Of a stretch of 64,000 nucleotides of DNA, positions 42,801 through 54,414 are shown piece after piece. How positions within the stretch are numbered: the first letter of the stretch is position 1; each line of letters starts with the position of its first letter. This DNA is from Rhynochetos jubatus (lineage: Eukaryota; Chordata; Aves; Eurypygiformes; Rhynochetidae), in contig CM050656.1 in NCBI GenBank assembly GCA_027574665.1, positions 8,941,501 to 9,005,500 on the forward strand, in the 5' to 3' direction. The position numbers were made by a program, and so were the translations under genes. The notes under the pieces were generated by a model. That model did not search any database. It was not told the origin of the DNA and was given only the letters and a program-made list of their open reading frames with translations.

Positions 42801-45800
42801 GCCTTTGCAATCCCAATTATCCCTGGAGCTGTGGGCTTTCTGGTTCTCCAGACCCTAACCCTAACCCTAACCCTAGAAGTTGCCGACCGCGGTTTCCGGC
42901 CACGCCCCCCCCGCGTTCTGGCTAGGAAAGCTGGGGAGGGAGCCATGTCGGTGCAGTGTCGTGCTCCTCTTGGCAGGCCTTTGCAATGCCAATTATCCCT
43001 GGAGCTGTGGGCTTTCTGGTTCTCCAGACCCTAACCCTAACCCTAACCCTAGAAGTTGCCGACTGCGGTTTCCGGCCACGCCCCCCCCGCGTTCTGGCTA
43101 GGAAAGCTGGGGAGAGAGCCATGTCGGTGCAGTGTCGTGCTCCTCTTGGCAGGCCTTTGCAATGCCAATTATCCCTGGAGCTGTGGGCTTTCTGGTTCTC
43201 CAGACCCTAACCCTAACCCTAACCCTAGAAGTTGCCGACCGCCGTTTCCGGCCACGCCCCCCCCGCGTTCTGGCTAGGAAAGCTGGGGAGGGAGCCATGT
43301 CGGTGCAGTGTCGTGCTCCTCTTGGCAGGCCTTTGCAATGCCAATTATCCCTGGAGCTGTGGGCTTTCTGGTTCTCCAGACCCTAACCCTAACCCTAACC
43401 CTAGAAGTTGCCGACCGCGGTTTCCGGCCACGCCCCCCCCGCGTTCTGGCTAGGAAAGCTGGGGAGGGAGCCATGTCGGTGCAGTGTCGTGCTCCTCTTG
43501 GCAGGCCTTTGCAATGCCAATTATCCCTGGAGCTGTGGGCTTTCTGGTTCTCCAGACCCTAACCCTAACCCTAACCCTAGAAGTTGCCGACCGCGGTTTC
43601 CGGCCACGCCCCCCCCGCGTTCTGGCTAGGAAAGCTGGGGAGGGAGCCATGTCGGTGCAGTGTCGTGCTCCTCTTGGCAGGCCTTTGCAATCCCAATTAT
43701 CCCTGGAGCTGTGGGCTTTCTGGTTCTCCAGACCCTAACCCTAACCCTAACCCTAGAAGTTGCCGACCGCGGTTTCCGGCCACGCCCCCCCCGCGTTCTG
43801 GCTAGGAAAGCTGGGGAGGGAGCCATGTCGGTGCAGTGTCGTGCTCCTCTTGGCAGGCCTTTGCAATCCCAATTATCCCTGGAGCTGTGGGCTTTCTGGT
43901 TCTCCAGACCCTAACCCTAACCCTAACCCTAGAAGTTGCCGACCGCGGTTTCCGGCCACGCCCCCCCCGCGTTCTGGCTAGGAAAGCTGGGGAGGGAGCC
44001 ATGTCGGTGCAGTGTCGTGCTCCTCTTGGCAGGCCTTTGCAATGCCAATTATCCCTGGAGCTGTGGGCTTTCTGGTTCTCCAGACCCTAACCCTAACCCT
44101 AACCCTAGAAGTTGCCGACCGCGGTTTCCGGCCACGCCCCCCCCGCGTTCTGGCTAGGAAAGCTGGGGAGGGAGCCATGTCGGTGCAGTGTCGTGCTCCT
44201 CTTGGCAGGCCTTTGCAATGCCAATTATCCCTGGAGCTGTGGGCTTTCTGGTTCTCCAGACGCTAACCCTAACCCTAACCCTAGAAGTTGCCGACCGCGG
44301 TTTCTGGAAACGCCCCCCCCGCGTTCTGGCTAGGAAAGCTGGGGAGGGAGCCATGTCGGTGCAGTGTCGTGCTCCTCTTGGCAGGCCTTTGCAATGCCAA
44401 TTATCCCTGGAGCTGTGGGCTTTCTGGTTCTCCAGACCCTAACCCTAACCCTAACCCTAGAAGTTGCCGACCGCGGTTTCCGGCCACGCCCCCCCCCCGC
44501 GTTCTGGCTAGGAAAGCTGGGGAGGGAGCCATGTCGGTGCAGTGTCGTGCTCCTCTTGGCAGGCCTTTGCAATGCCAATTATCCCTGGAGCTGTGGGCTT
44601 TCTGGTTCTCCAGACCCTAACCCTAACCCTAACCCTAGAAATTGCCGACCGCGGTTTCCGGCCACGCCCCCCCCTGGTTCTAGCCGGGAAAGCTGGGGAG
44701 GGAGCCATGTCGGTGCAGTGTCGTGCTCCTCTTGGCAGGCCTTTGCAATCCCAATTATCCCTGGAGCTGTGGGCTTTCTGGTTCTCCAGACCCTAACCCT
44801 AACCCTAAACCTAGAAGTTGCCGACCGCGGTTTCCGGCCACGCCCCCCCCGCGTTCTGGCTAGGAAAGCTGGGGAGGGAGCCATGTCGGTGCAGTGTCGT
44901 GCTCCTCTTGGCAGGCCTTTGCAATGCCAATTATCCCTGGAGCTGTGGGCTTTCTGGTTCTCCAGACCCTAACCCTAACCCTAAACCTAGAAGTTGCCGA
45001 CCGCGGTTTCCGGCCACGCCCCCCCCGCGTTCTGGCTAGGAAAGCTGGGGAGGGAGCCTTGTCGGTGCAGTGTCGTGCTCCTCTTGGCAGGCCTTTGCAA
45101 TGCCAATTATCCCTGGAGCTGTGGGCTTTCTGGTTCTCCAGACCCTAACCCTAACCCTAACCCTAGAAGTTGCCGACCGCGGTTTCCGGCCACGCCCCCC
45201 CCGCGTTCTGGCTAGGAAAGCTGGGGAGGGAGCCATGTCGGTGCAGTGTCGTGCTCCTCTTGGCAGGCCTTTGCAATGCCAATTATCCCTGGAGCTGTGG
45301 GCTTTCTGGTTCTCCAGACCCTAACCCTAACCCTAACCCTAGAAGTTGCCGACCGCGGTTTCCGGCCACGCCCCCCCCGCGTTCTGGCTAGGAAAGCTGG
45401 GGAGGGAGCCATGTCGGTGCAGTGTCGTGCTCCTCTTGGCAGGCCTTTGCAATGCCAATTATCCCTGGAGCTGTGGGCTTTCTGGTTCTCCAGACCCTAA
45501 CCCTAACCCTAACCCTAGAAGTTGCCGACCGCGGTTTCCGGCCACGCCCCCCCCGCGTTCTGGCTAGGAAAGCTGGGGAGGGAGCCATGTCGGTGCAGTG
45601 TCGTGCTCCTCTTGGCAGGCCTTTGCAATGCCAATTATCCCTGGAGCTGTGGGCTTTCTGGTTCTCCAGACCCTAACCCTAACCCTAACCCTAGAAGTTG
45701 CCGACCGCGGTTTCCGGCCACGCCCCCCCCCGCGTTCTGGCTAGGAAAGCTGGGGAGGGAGCCATGTCGGTGCAGTGTCGTGCTCCTCTTGGCAGGCCTT

Positions 45801-47399
45801 TGCAATGCCAATTATCCCTGGAGCTGTGGGCTTTCTGGTTCTCCAGACCCTAACCCTAACCCTAACCCTAGAAGTTGCCGACCGCGGTTTCCGGCCACGC
45901 CCCCCCCGCGTTCTGGCTAGGAAAGCTGGGGAGGGAGCCATGTCGGTGCAGTGTCGTGCTCCTCTTGGCAGGCCTTTGCAATGCCAATTATCCCTGGAGC
46001 TGTGGGCTTTCTGGTTCTCCAGACCCTAACCCTAACCCTAACCCTAGAAGTTGCCGACCGTGGTTTCCGGCCACGCCCCCCCCGCGTTCTGGCTAGGAAA
46101 GCTGGGGAGGGAGCCATGTCGGTGCAGTGTCGTGCTCCTCTTGGCAGGCCTTTGCAATGCCAATTATCCCTGGAGCTGTGGGCTTTCTGGTTCTCCAGAC
46201 CCTAACCCTAACCCTAACCCTAGAAGTTGCCGACGGCGGTTTCCGGCCACGCCCCCCCCGCGTTCTGGCTAGGAAAGCTGGGGAGGGAGCCATGTCGGTG
46301 CAGTGTCGTGCTCCTCTTGGCAGGCCTTTGCAATGCCAATTATCCCTGGAGCTGTGGGCTTTCTGGTTCTCCAGACCCTAACCCTAACCCTAACCCTAGA
46401 AGTTGCCGACCGTGGTTTCCGGCCACGCCCCCCCCGCGTTCTGGCTAGGAAAGCTGGGGAGGGAGCCATGTCGGTGCAGTGTCGTGCTCCTCTTGGCAGG
46501 CCTTTGCAATGCCAATTATCCCTGGAGCTGTGGGCTTTCTGGTTCTCCAGACGCTAACCCTAACCCTAACCCTAGAAGTTGCCGACCGCGGTTTCCGGCC
46601 ACGCCCACCCCGCGTTCTGGCTAGGAAATCTGGGGAGGGAGCCATGTCGGTGCAGTGTCGTGCTCCTCTTGGCAGGCCTTTGCAATGCCAATTATCCCTG
46701 GAGCTGTGGGCTTTCTGGTTCTCCAGACGCTAACCCTAACCCTAACCCTAGAAGTTGCCGACCGCGGTTTCCGGCCACGCCCACCCCGCGTTCTGGCTAG
46801 GAAAGCTGGGGAGGGAGCCATGTCGGTGCAGTGTCGTGCTCCTCTTGGCAGGCCTTTGCAATGCCAATTATCCCTGGAGCTGTGGGCTTTCTGGTTCTCC
46901 AGACCCTAACCCTAACCCTAACCCTAGAAGTTGCCGACCGTGGTTTCCGGCCACGCCCCCCCCGCGTTCTGGCTTGGAAAGCTGGGGAGGGAGCCATGTC
47001 GGTGCAGTGTCGTGCTCCTCTTGGCAGGCCTTTGCAATGCCAATTGTCCCTGGAGCTGTGGGCTTTCTGGTTCTCCAGACCCTAACCCTAACCCTAACCC
47101 TAGAAGTTGCCGACTGCGGTTTCCGGCCACGCCCCCCCCGCGTTCTGGCTAGGAAAGCTGGGGAGGGAGCCATGTCGGTGCAGTGTCGTGCTCCTCTTGG
47201 CAGGCCTTTGCAATGCCAATTATCCCTGGAGCTGTGGGCTTTCTGGTTCTCCAGACCCTAACCCTAACCCTAACCCTAGAAGTTGCCGACCGCGGTTTCC
47301 GGCCACGCCCCCCCCCCGCGTTCTGGCTAGGAAAGCTGGGGAGGGAGCCATGTCGGTGCAGTGTCGTGCTCCTCTTGGCAGGCCTTTGCAATGCAAATT
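42801..47399 (+). repeat. Most homogeneous zone, near consensus
   Basis: About 26 monomers, many matching the reference at all marker sites, notably at 43.2-44.2 and 45.0-46.0 kb. Exceptions: TTTCTGGAAACG near 44303, one AGAAATTGCC with CCTGGTTCTAGCCGGG near 44638-44690, CCCTAAACC near 44812 and 44988, GAGCCTTGTC near 45057, CCGTGG near 46060 and 46412, and CCCACCCCGCG with CGCTAA near 46607 and 46783. No gene. Confidence 0.78.
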
Positions 47400-48520
47400 A
47401 TCCCTGGAGCTGTGGGCTTTCTGGTTCTCCAGACCCTAACCCTAACCCTAACCCTAGAAGTTGCCGACCGCGGTTTCTGGAAACGCCCCCCCCGCGTTCT
47501 GGCTAGGAAAGCTGGGGAGGGAGCCATGTCGGCGCAGTGTCGTGCTCCTCTTGGCAGGCCTTTGCAATGCCAATTATCCCTGGAGCTGTGGGCTTTCTGG
47601 TTCTCCAGACGCTAACCCTAACCCTAACCCTAGAAGTTGCCGACCGCGGTTTCCGGCCACGCCCCCCCCCCGCGTTCTGGCTAGGAAAGCTGGGGAGGGA
47701 GCCATGTCGGTGCAGTGTCGTGCTCCTCTTGGCAGGCCTTTGCAATGCCAATTATCCCTGGAGCTGTGGGCTTTCTGGTTCTCCAGACCCTAACCCTAAC
47801 CCTAACCCTAGAAATTGCCGACCGCGGTTTCCGGCCACGCCCCCCCCGCGTTCTGGCTTGGAAAGCTGGGGAGGGAGCCATGTCGGTGCAGTGTCGTGCT
47901 CCTCTTGGCAGGCCTTTGCAATGCCAATTGTCCCTGGAGCTGTGGGCTTTCTGGTTCTCCAGACCCTAACCCTAACCCTAACCCTAGAAGTTGCCGACCG
48001 CGGTTTCTGGAAACGCCCCCCCCGCGTTCTGGCTAGGAAAGCTGGGGAGGGAGCCATGTCGGCGCAGTGTCGTGCTCCTCTTGGCAGGCCTTTGCAATGC
48101 CAATTATCCCTGGAGCTGTGGGCTTTCTGGTTCTCCAGACCCTAACCCTAACCCTAACCCTAGAAGTTGCCGACCGCGGTTTCCGGCCACGCCCCCCCCC
48201 CGCGTTCTGGCTAGGAAAGCTGGGGAGGGAGCCATGTCGGTGCAGTGTCGTGCTCCTCTTGGCAGGCCTTTGCAATGCCAATTATCCCTGGAGCTGTGGG
48301 CTTTCTGGTTCTCCAGACCCTAACCCTAACCCTAACCCTAGAAATTTCCGACCGCGGTTTCCGGCCACGCCCCCCCCGCGTTCTGGCTTGGAAAGCTGGG
48401 GAGGGAGCCATGTCGGTGCAGTGTCGTGCTCCTCTTGGCAGGCCTTTGCAATGCCAATTGTCCCGGGAGCTGTGGGCTTTCTGGTTCTCCAGACCCTAAC
48501 CCTAACCCTAACCCTAGAAG
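47400..48520 (+). repeat. Three-monomer duplication, period 530 bp
   Basis: Two turns of the order: monomer with TTTCTGGAAACG and GTCGGCGCAG (near 47475/48005 and 47531/48061), monomer with a ten-C run, then monomer with AGAAATT, GGCTTGG and CAATTGTCCC. Differences are CGCTAA versus CCCTAA near 47611/48141, ATTGCC versus ATTTCC near 47815/48345 and TGGAG versus GGGAG near 48465. A related third monomer lies at about 50980-51110. Confidence 0.75.
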
Positions 48521-51500
48521 TTGCCGACGGCGGTTTCCGGCCACGCCCCCCCCGCGTTCTGGCTAGGAAAGCTGGGGAGGGAGCCATGTCGGTGCAGTGT
48601 CGTGCTCCTCTTGGCAGGCCTTTGCAATGCCAATTATCCCTGGAGCTGTGGGCTTTCTGGTTCTCCAGACCCTAACCCTAACCCTAACCCTAGAAGTTGC
48701 CGACCGCGGTTTCCGGCCACGCCCCCCCCGCGTTCTGGCTAGGAAAGCTGGGGAGGGAGCCATGTCGGTGCAGTGTCGTGCTCCTCTTGGCACGCCTTTG
48801 CAATGCCAATTGTCCCTGGAGCTGTGGGCTTTCTGGTTCTCCAGACCCTAACCCTAACCCTAACCCTAGAAGTTGCCGACCGCGGTTTCCGGGCCACGCC
48901 CCCCCCCGCGTTCTGGCTAGGAAAACTGGGGAGGGAGCCATGTCGGTGCAGTGTCGTGCTCCTCTTGGCAGGCCTTTGCAATGCCAATTATCCCTGGAGC
49001 TGTGGGCTTTCTGGTTCTCCAGACCCTAACCCTAACCCTAACCCTAGAAGTTGCCGACCGCGGTTTCCGGCCACGCCCCCCCCGCGTTCTGGCTAGGAAA
49101 GCTGGGGAGAGAGCCATGTCGGTGCAGTGTCGTGCTCCTCTTGGCAGGCCTTTGCAATGCCAATTATCCCTGGAGCTGTGGGCTTTCTGGTTCTCCAGAC
49201 CCTAACCCTAACCCTAACCCTAGAAGTTGCCGACCGCGGTTTCCGGCCACGCCCCCCCCGCGTTCTGGCTAGGAAAGCTGGGGAGGGAGCCATGTCGGTG
49301 CAGTGTCGTGCTCCTCTTGGCAGGCCTTTGCAATGCCAATTATCCCTGGAGCTGTGGGCTTTCTGGTTCTCCAGACCCTAACCCTAACCCTAACCCTAGA
49401 AGTTGCCGACCGCGCTTTCCGGCCACGCCCCCCCCCCCGCGTTCTGGCTAGGAAAGCTGGGGAGGGAGCCATGTCGGTGCAGTGTCGTGCTCCTCTTGGC
49501 AGGCCTTTGCAATTCCAATTATCCCTGGAGCTGTGGGCTTTCTGGTTCTCCAGACCCTAACCCTAACCCTAACCCTAGAAATTGCCGACCGCGGTTTCCG
49601 GCCACGGCCCCCCCGGGTTCTAGTCGGGAAAGCTGGGGAGGGAGCCATGTCGGTGCAGTGTCGTGCTCCTCTTGGCAGGCCTTTACAATCCCAATTATCC
49701 CTGGAGCTGTGGGCTTTCTGGTTCTCCAGACCCTAACCCTAACCCTAACCCTAGAAGTTGCCGACCGCGGTTTCCGGCCACGCCCCCCCCGCGTTCTGGC
49801 TAGAAAGCTGGGGAGAGAGCCATGTCGGTGCAGTGTCGTGCTCCTCTTGGCAGGCCTTTGCAATGCCAATTATCCCTGGAGCTGTGGGCTTTCTGGTTCT
49901 CCAGACCCTAACCCTAACCCTAGAAGTTGCCGACCGCGGTTTCCGGCCACGCCCCACCCGCGTTCTGGCTAGGAAAGCTGGGGAGGGAGCCATGTCGGTG
50001 CAGTGTCGTGCTCCTCTTGGCAGGCCTTTGCAATGCCAATTATCCCTGGAGCTGTGGGCTTTCTGGTTCTCCAGACCCTAACCCTAACCCTAACCCTAGA
50101 AGTTGCCGACCGCGGTTTCCGGCCACGCCCCCCCCGCGTTCTGGCTAGGAAAGCTGGGGAGGGAGCCATGTCGGTGCAGTGTCGTGCTCCTCTTGGCAGG
50201 CCTTTGCAATGCCAATTATCCCTGGAGCTGTGGGCTTTCTGGTTCTCCAGACCCTAACCCTAACCCTAACCCTAGAAGTTGCCGACCGTGGTTTCCGGCC
50301 ACGCCCCCCCCGCGTTCTGGCTAGGAAAGCTGGGGAGGGAGCCATGTCGGTGCAGTGTCGTGCTCCTCTTGGCAGGCCTTTGCAATCCCAATTATCCCTG
50401 GAGCTGTGGGCTTTCTGGTTCTCCAGACCCTAACCCTAACCCTAACCCTAGAAGTTGACGACCGCGGTTTCCGGCCACGCCCCCCCCGCGTTCTGGCTAG
50501 GAAAGCTGGGGAGGGAGCCATGTCGGTGCAGTGTCGTGCTCCTCTTGGCAGGCCTTTGCAATGCCAATTATCCCTGGAGCTGTGGGCTTTCTGGTTCTCC
50601 AGACCCTAACCCTAACCCTAACCCTAGAAGTTGCCGACCGCGGTTTCCGGCCACGCCCCCCCCGCGTTCTGGCTAGGAAAGCTGGGGAGGGAGCCATGTC
50701 GGTGCAGTGTCGTGCTCCTCTTGGCAGGCCTTTGCAATGCCAATTATCCCTGGAGCTGTGGGCTTTCTGGTTCTCCAGACCCTAACCCTAACCCTAACCC
50801 TAGAAGTTGCCGACCGCGGTTTCCGGCCACACCCCCCCCCCGCGTTCTGGCTAGGAAAGCTTTGGAGGGAGCCATGTCGGTGCAGTGTCGTGCTCCTCTT
50901 GGCAGGCCTTTGCAATGCCAATTATCCCTGGAGCTGTGGGCTTTCTGGTTCTCCAGACCCTAACCCTAACCCTAACCCTAGAAATTGCCGACCGCGGTTT
51001 CCGGCCACGCCCCCCCCGCGTTCTGGCTTGGAAAGCTGGGGAGGGAGCCATGTCGGTGCAGTGTCGTGCTCCTCTTGGCAGGCCTTTGCAATGCCAGTTG
51101 TCCCTGGAGCTGTGGGCTTTCTGGTTCTCCAGACCCTAACCCTAACCCTAACCCTAGAAGTTGCCGACCGCGGTTTCCGGTCACGCCCCCCGTGGGTTCT
51201 GGCTAGGAAAGCTGGGGAGGGAGCCATGTCGGTGCAGTGTCGTGCTCCTCTTGGCAGGCCTTTGCAATGCCAATTATCCCTGGAGCTGTGGGCTTTCTGG
51301 TTCTCCAGACCCTAACCCTAACCCTAACCCTAGAAGTTGCCGACCGCGGTTTCCGGCCACGCCCCCCCCGCGTTCTGGCTAGGAAAGCTGGGGAGAGAGC
51401 CATGTCGGTGCAGTGTCGTGCTCCTCTTGGCAGGCCTTTGCAATGCCAATTATCCCTGGAGCTGTGGGCTTTCTGGTTCTCCAGACCCTAACCCTAACCC

Positions 51501-54414
51501 TAACCCTAGAAGTTGCCGACCGCGGTTTCCGGCCACGCCCCCCCCGCCGGGTTCTGGCTAGGAAAGCTGGGGAGGGAGCCATGTCGGTGCAGTGTCGTGC
51601 TCCTCTTGGCAGGCCTTTGCAATGCCAATTATCCCTGGAGCTGTGGGCTTTCTGGTTCTCCAGACGCTAACCCTAACCCTAACCCTAGAAGTTGCCGACC
51701 GCGCTTTCCGGCCACGCCCCCCCCGGGTTCTGGCTAGGAAAGCTGGGGAGGGAGCCATGTTGGTGCAGTGTCGTGCTCCTCTTGGCAGGCCTTTGCAATG
51801 CCAATTATCCCTGGAGCTGTGGGCTTTCTGGTTCTCCAGACCCTAACCCTAACCCTAACCCTAGAAGTTGCCGACCGCGGTTTCCGGCCACGCCCCCCCC
51901 GCGTTCTGGCTAGGAAAGCTGGGGAGGGAGCCATGTCGGTGCAGTGTCGTGCTCCTCTTGGCAGGCCTTTGCAATGCCAATTATCCCTGGAGCTGTGGGC
52001 TTTCTGGTTCTCCAGACCCTAACCCTAACCCTAACCCTAGAAGTTGCCGACCGCGGTTTCCGGCCACGCCCCCCCCCCGCGTTCTGGCTAGGAAAGCTGG
52101 GGAGGGAGCCATGTCGGTGCAGTGTCGTGCTCCTCTTGGCAGGCCTTTGCAATTCCAATTATCCCTGGAGCTGTGGGCTTTCTGGTTCTCCAGACCCTAA
52201 CCCTAACCCTAACCCTAGAAATTGCTGACCGCGGTTTCCGGCCACGCCCCCCCCGCGTTCTGGCTAGGAAAGCTGGGGAGGGAGCCATGTCGGTGCAGTG
52301 TCGTGCTCCTCTTGGCAGGCCTTTGCAATGCCAATTATCCCTGGAGCTGTGGGCTTTCTGGTTCTCCAGACCCTAACCCTAACCCTAACCCTAGAAGTTG
52401 CCGACTGCGGTTTCCGGCCACACCCCCCGCCGTGTTCTGGCTAGGAAAGCTGGGGAGGGAGCCATGTCGGTGCAGTGTCGTGCTCCTCTTGGCAGGCCTT
52501 TGCAATGCCAATTATCCCTGGAGCTGTGGGCTTTCTGGTTCTCCAGACCCTAACCCTAACCCTAACCCTAGAAGTTGCCGACCGCGGTTTCCGGCCACCA
52601 CCCCCCGGCGTTCTGGCTAGGAAAGCTGGGGAGGGAGCCATGTCGGTGCAGTGTCGTGCTCCTCTTGGCAGGCCTTTGCAATGCCAATTATCCCTGGAGC
52701 TGTGGGCTTTCTGGTTCTCCAGACCCTAACCCTAACCCTAACCCTAGAAGTTGCCGTCCGCGGTTTCCGGCCACGCACCCCCCGCGTTCTGGCTAGGAAA
52801 GCTGGGGAGGGAGCCATGTCGGTGCAGTGTCGTGCTCCTCTTGGCAGGCCTTTGCAATGCCAATTATCCCTGGAGCTGTGGGCTTTCTGGTTCTCCAGAC
52901 CCTAACCCTAACCCTAACCCTAGAAGTTGCCGACCGCGGTTTCCGGCCACGCCCCCACCGCGTTCTGGCTAGGAAAGCTGGGGAGGGAGCCATGTCGGTG
53001 CAGTGTCGTGCTCCTCTTGGCAGGCCTTTGCAATGCCAATTATCCCTGGAGCTGTGGGCTTTCTGGTTCTCCAGACGCTAACCCTAACCCTAACCCTAGA
53101 AGTTGCCGACCGCGCTTTCCGGCCACGCCCCCGCCGGGTTCTGGCTAGGAAAGCTGGGGAGGGAGCCATGTTGGTGCAGTGTCGTGCTCCTCTTGGCAGG
53201 CCTTTGCAATGCCAATTATCCCTGGAGCTGTGGGCTTTCTGGTTCTCCAGACCCTAACCCTAACCCTAACCCTAGAAGTTGCCGACCGCGGTTTCCGGCC
53301 ACGCCCCCCCCGCGTTCTGGCTAGGAAAGCTGGGGAGGGAGCCATGTCGGTGCAGTGTCGTGCTCCTCTTGGCAGGCCTTTGCAATGCCAATTATCCCTG
53401 GAGCTGTGGGCTTTCTGGTTCTCCAGACGCTAACCCTAACCCTAACCCTAGAAGTTGCCGACCGCGCTTTCCGGCCACGCCCCCCCCGGGTTCTGGCTAG
53501 GAAAGCTGGGGAGGGAGCCATGTTGGTGCAGTGTCGTGCTCCTCTTGGCAGGCCTTTGCAATGCCAATTATCCCTGGAGCTGTGGGCTTTCTGGTTCTCC
53601 AGACCCTAACCCTAACCCTAACCCTAGAAGTTGCCGACGGCGGTTTCCGGCCACGCCCCCCCCGCGTTCTGGCTAGGAAAGCTGGGGAGGGAGCCATGTT
53701 GGTGCAGTGTCGTGCTCCTCTTGGCAGGCCTTTGCAATGCCAATTATCCCTGGAGCTGTGGGCTTTCTGGTTCTCCAGACCCTAACCCTAACCCTAACCC
53801 TAGTAGTTGCCGACCGCGGTTTCCGGCCACGCCCCCCCCGCGTTCTGGCTAGGAAAGCTGGGGAGGGAGCCATGTCGGTGCAGTGTCGTGCTCCTCTTGG
53901 CACGCCTTTGCAATGCCAATTATCCCTGGAGCTGTGGGCTTTCTGGTTCTCCAGACCCTAACCCTAACCCTAACCCTAGAAGTTGCCGACCGCGGTTTCC
54001 GGCCACGCCCCCTGTGGGTTCTGGCTAGGAAAGCTGGGGAGGGAGCCATGTCGGTGCAGTGTCGTGCTCCTCTTGGCAGGCCTTTGCAATGCCAATTATC
54101 CCTGGAGCTGTGGGCTTTCTGGTTCTCCAGACCCTAACCCTAACCCTAACCCTAGAAATTGCCGACCGCGGTTTCCGGCCACGCCCCCCCCGGGTTCTAG
54201 CCGGGAAAGCTGGGGAGGGAGCCATGTCGGTGCAGTGTCGTGCTCCTCTTGGCAGGCCTTTACAATCCCAATTATCCCTGGAGCTGTGGGCTTTCTGGTT
54301 CTCCAGACCCTAACCCTAACCCTAACCCTAGAAGTTGCCGTCCGCGGTTTCCGGCCACGCACCCCCCGGGTTCTGGCTAGGAAAGCTGGGGAGGGAGCCA
54401 TGTCGGTGCAGTGC
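48521..54414 (+). repeat. Zone with GCGCTTTCC and GTTGGTGCAG markers
   Basis: About 33 monomers. Markers are an extra G in CCGGGCCACG near 48890, GGCACGCC near 48790 and 53900, GCGCTTTCC, ATGTTGGTGCAG, AAAGCTTTGGAG near 50867, and cores CCACACCCCCCGCCG and CCACCACCCCCCGGCG near 52418-52612. A one-base-short GGCTAGAAAG lies near 49799. No gene. Confidence 0.75.
49906..49923 (-). repeat. Telomere block contracted to three units
   Basis: This block is 18 bp, (CCCTAA)2 then CCCTAG, giving the shortest telomeric block seen. It leaves two YTAGGGTTR sites and three GGG tracts on the - strand. It is the only length contraction I found. Confidence 0.9.
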
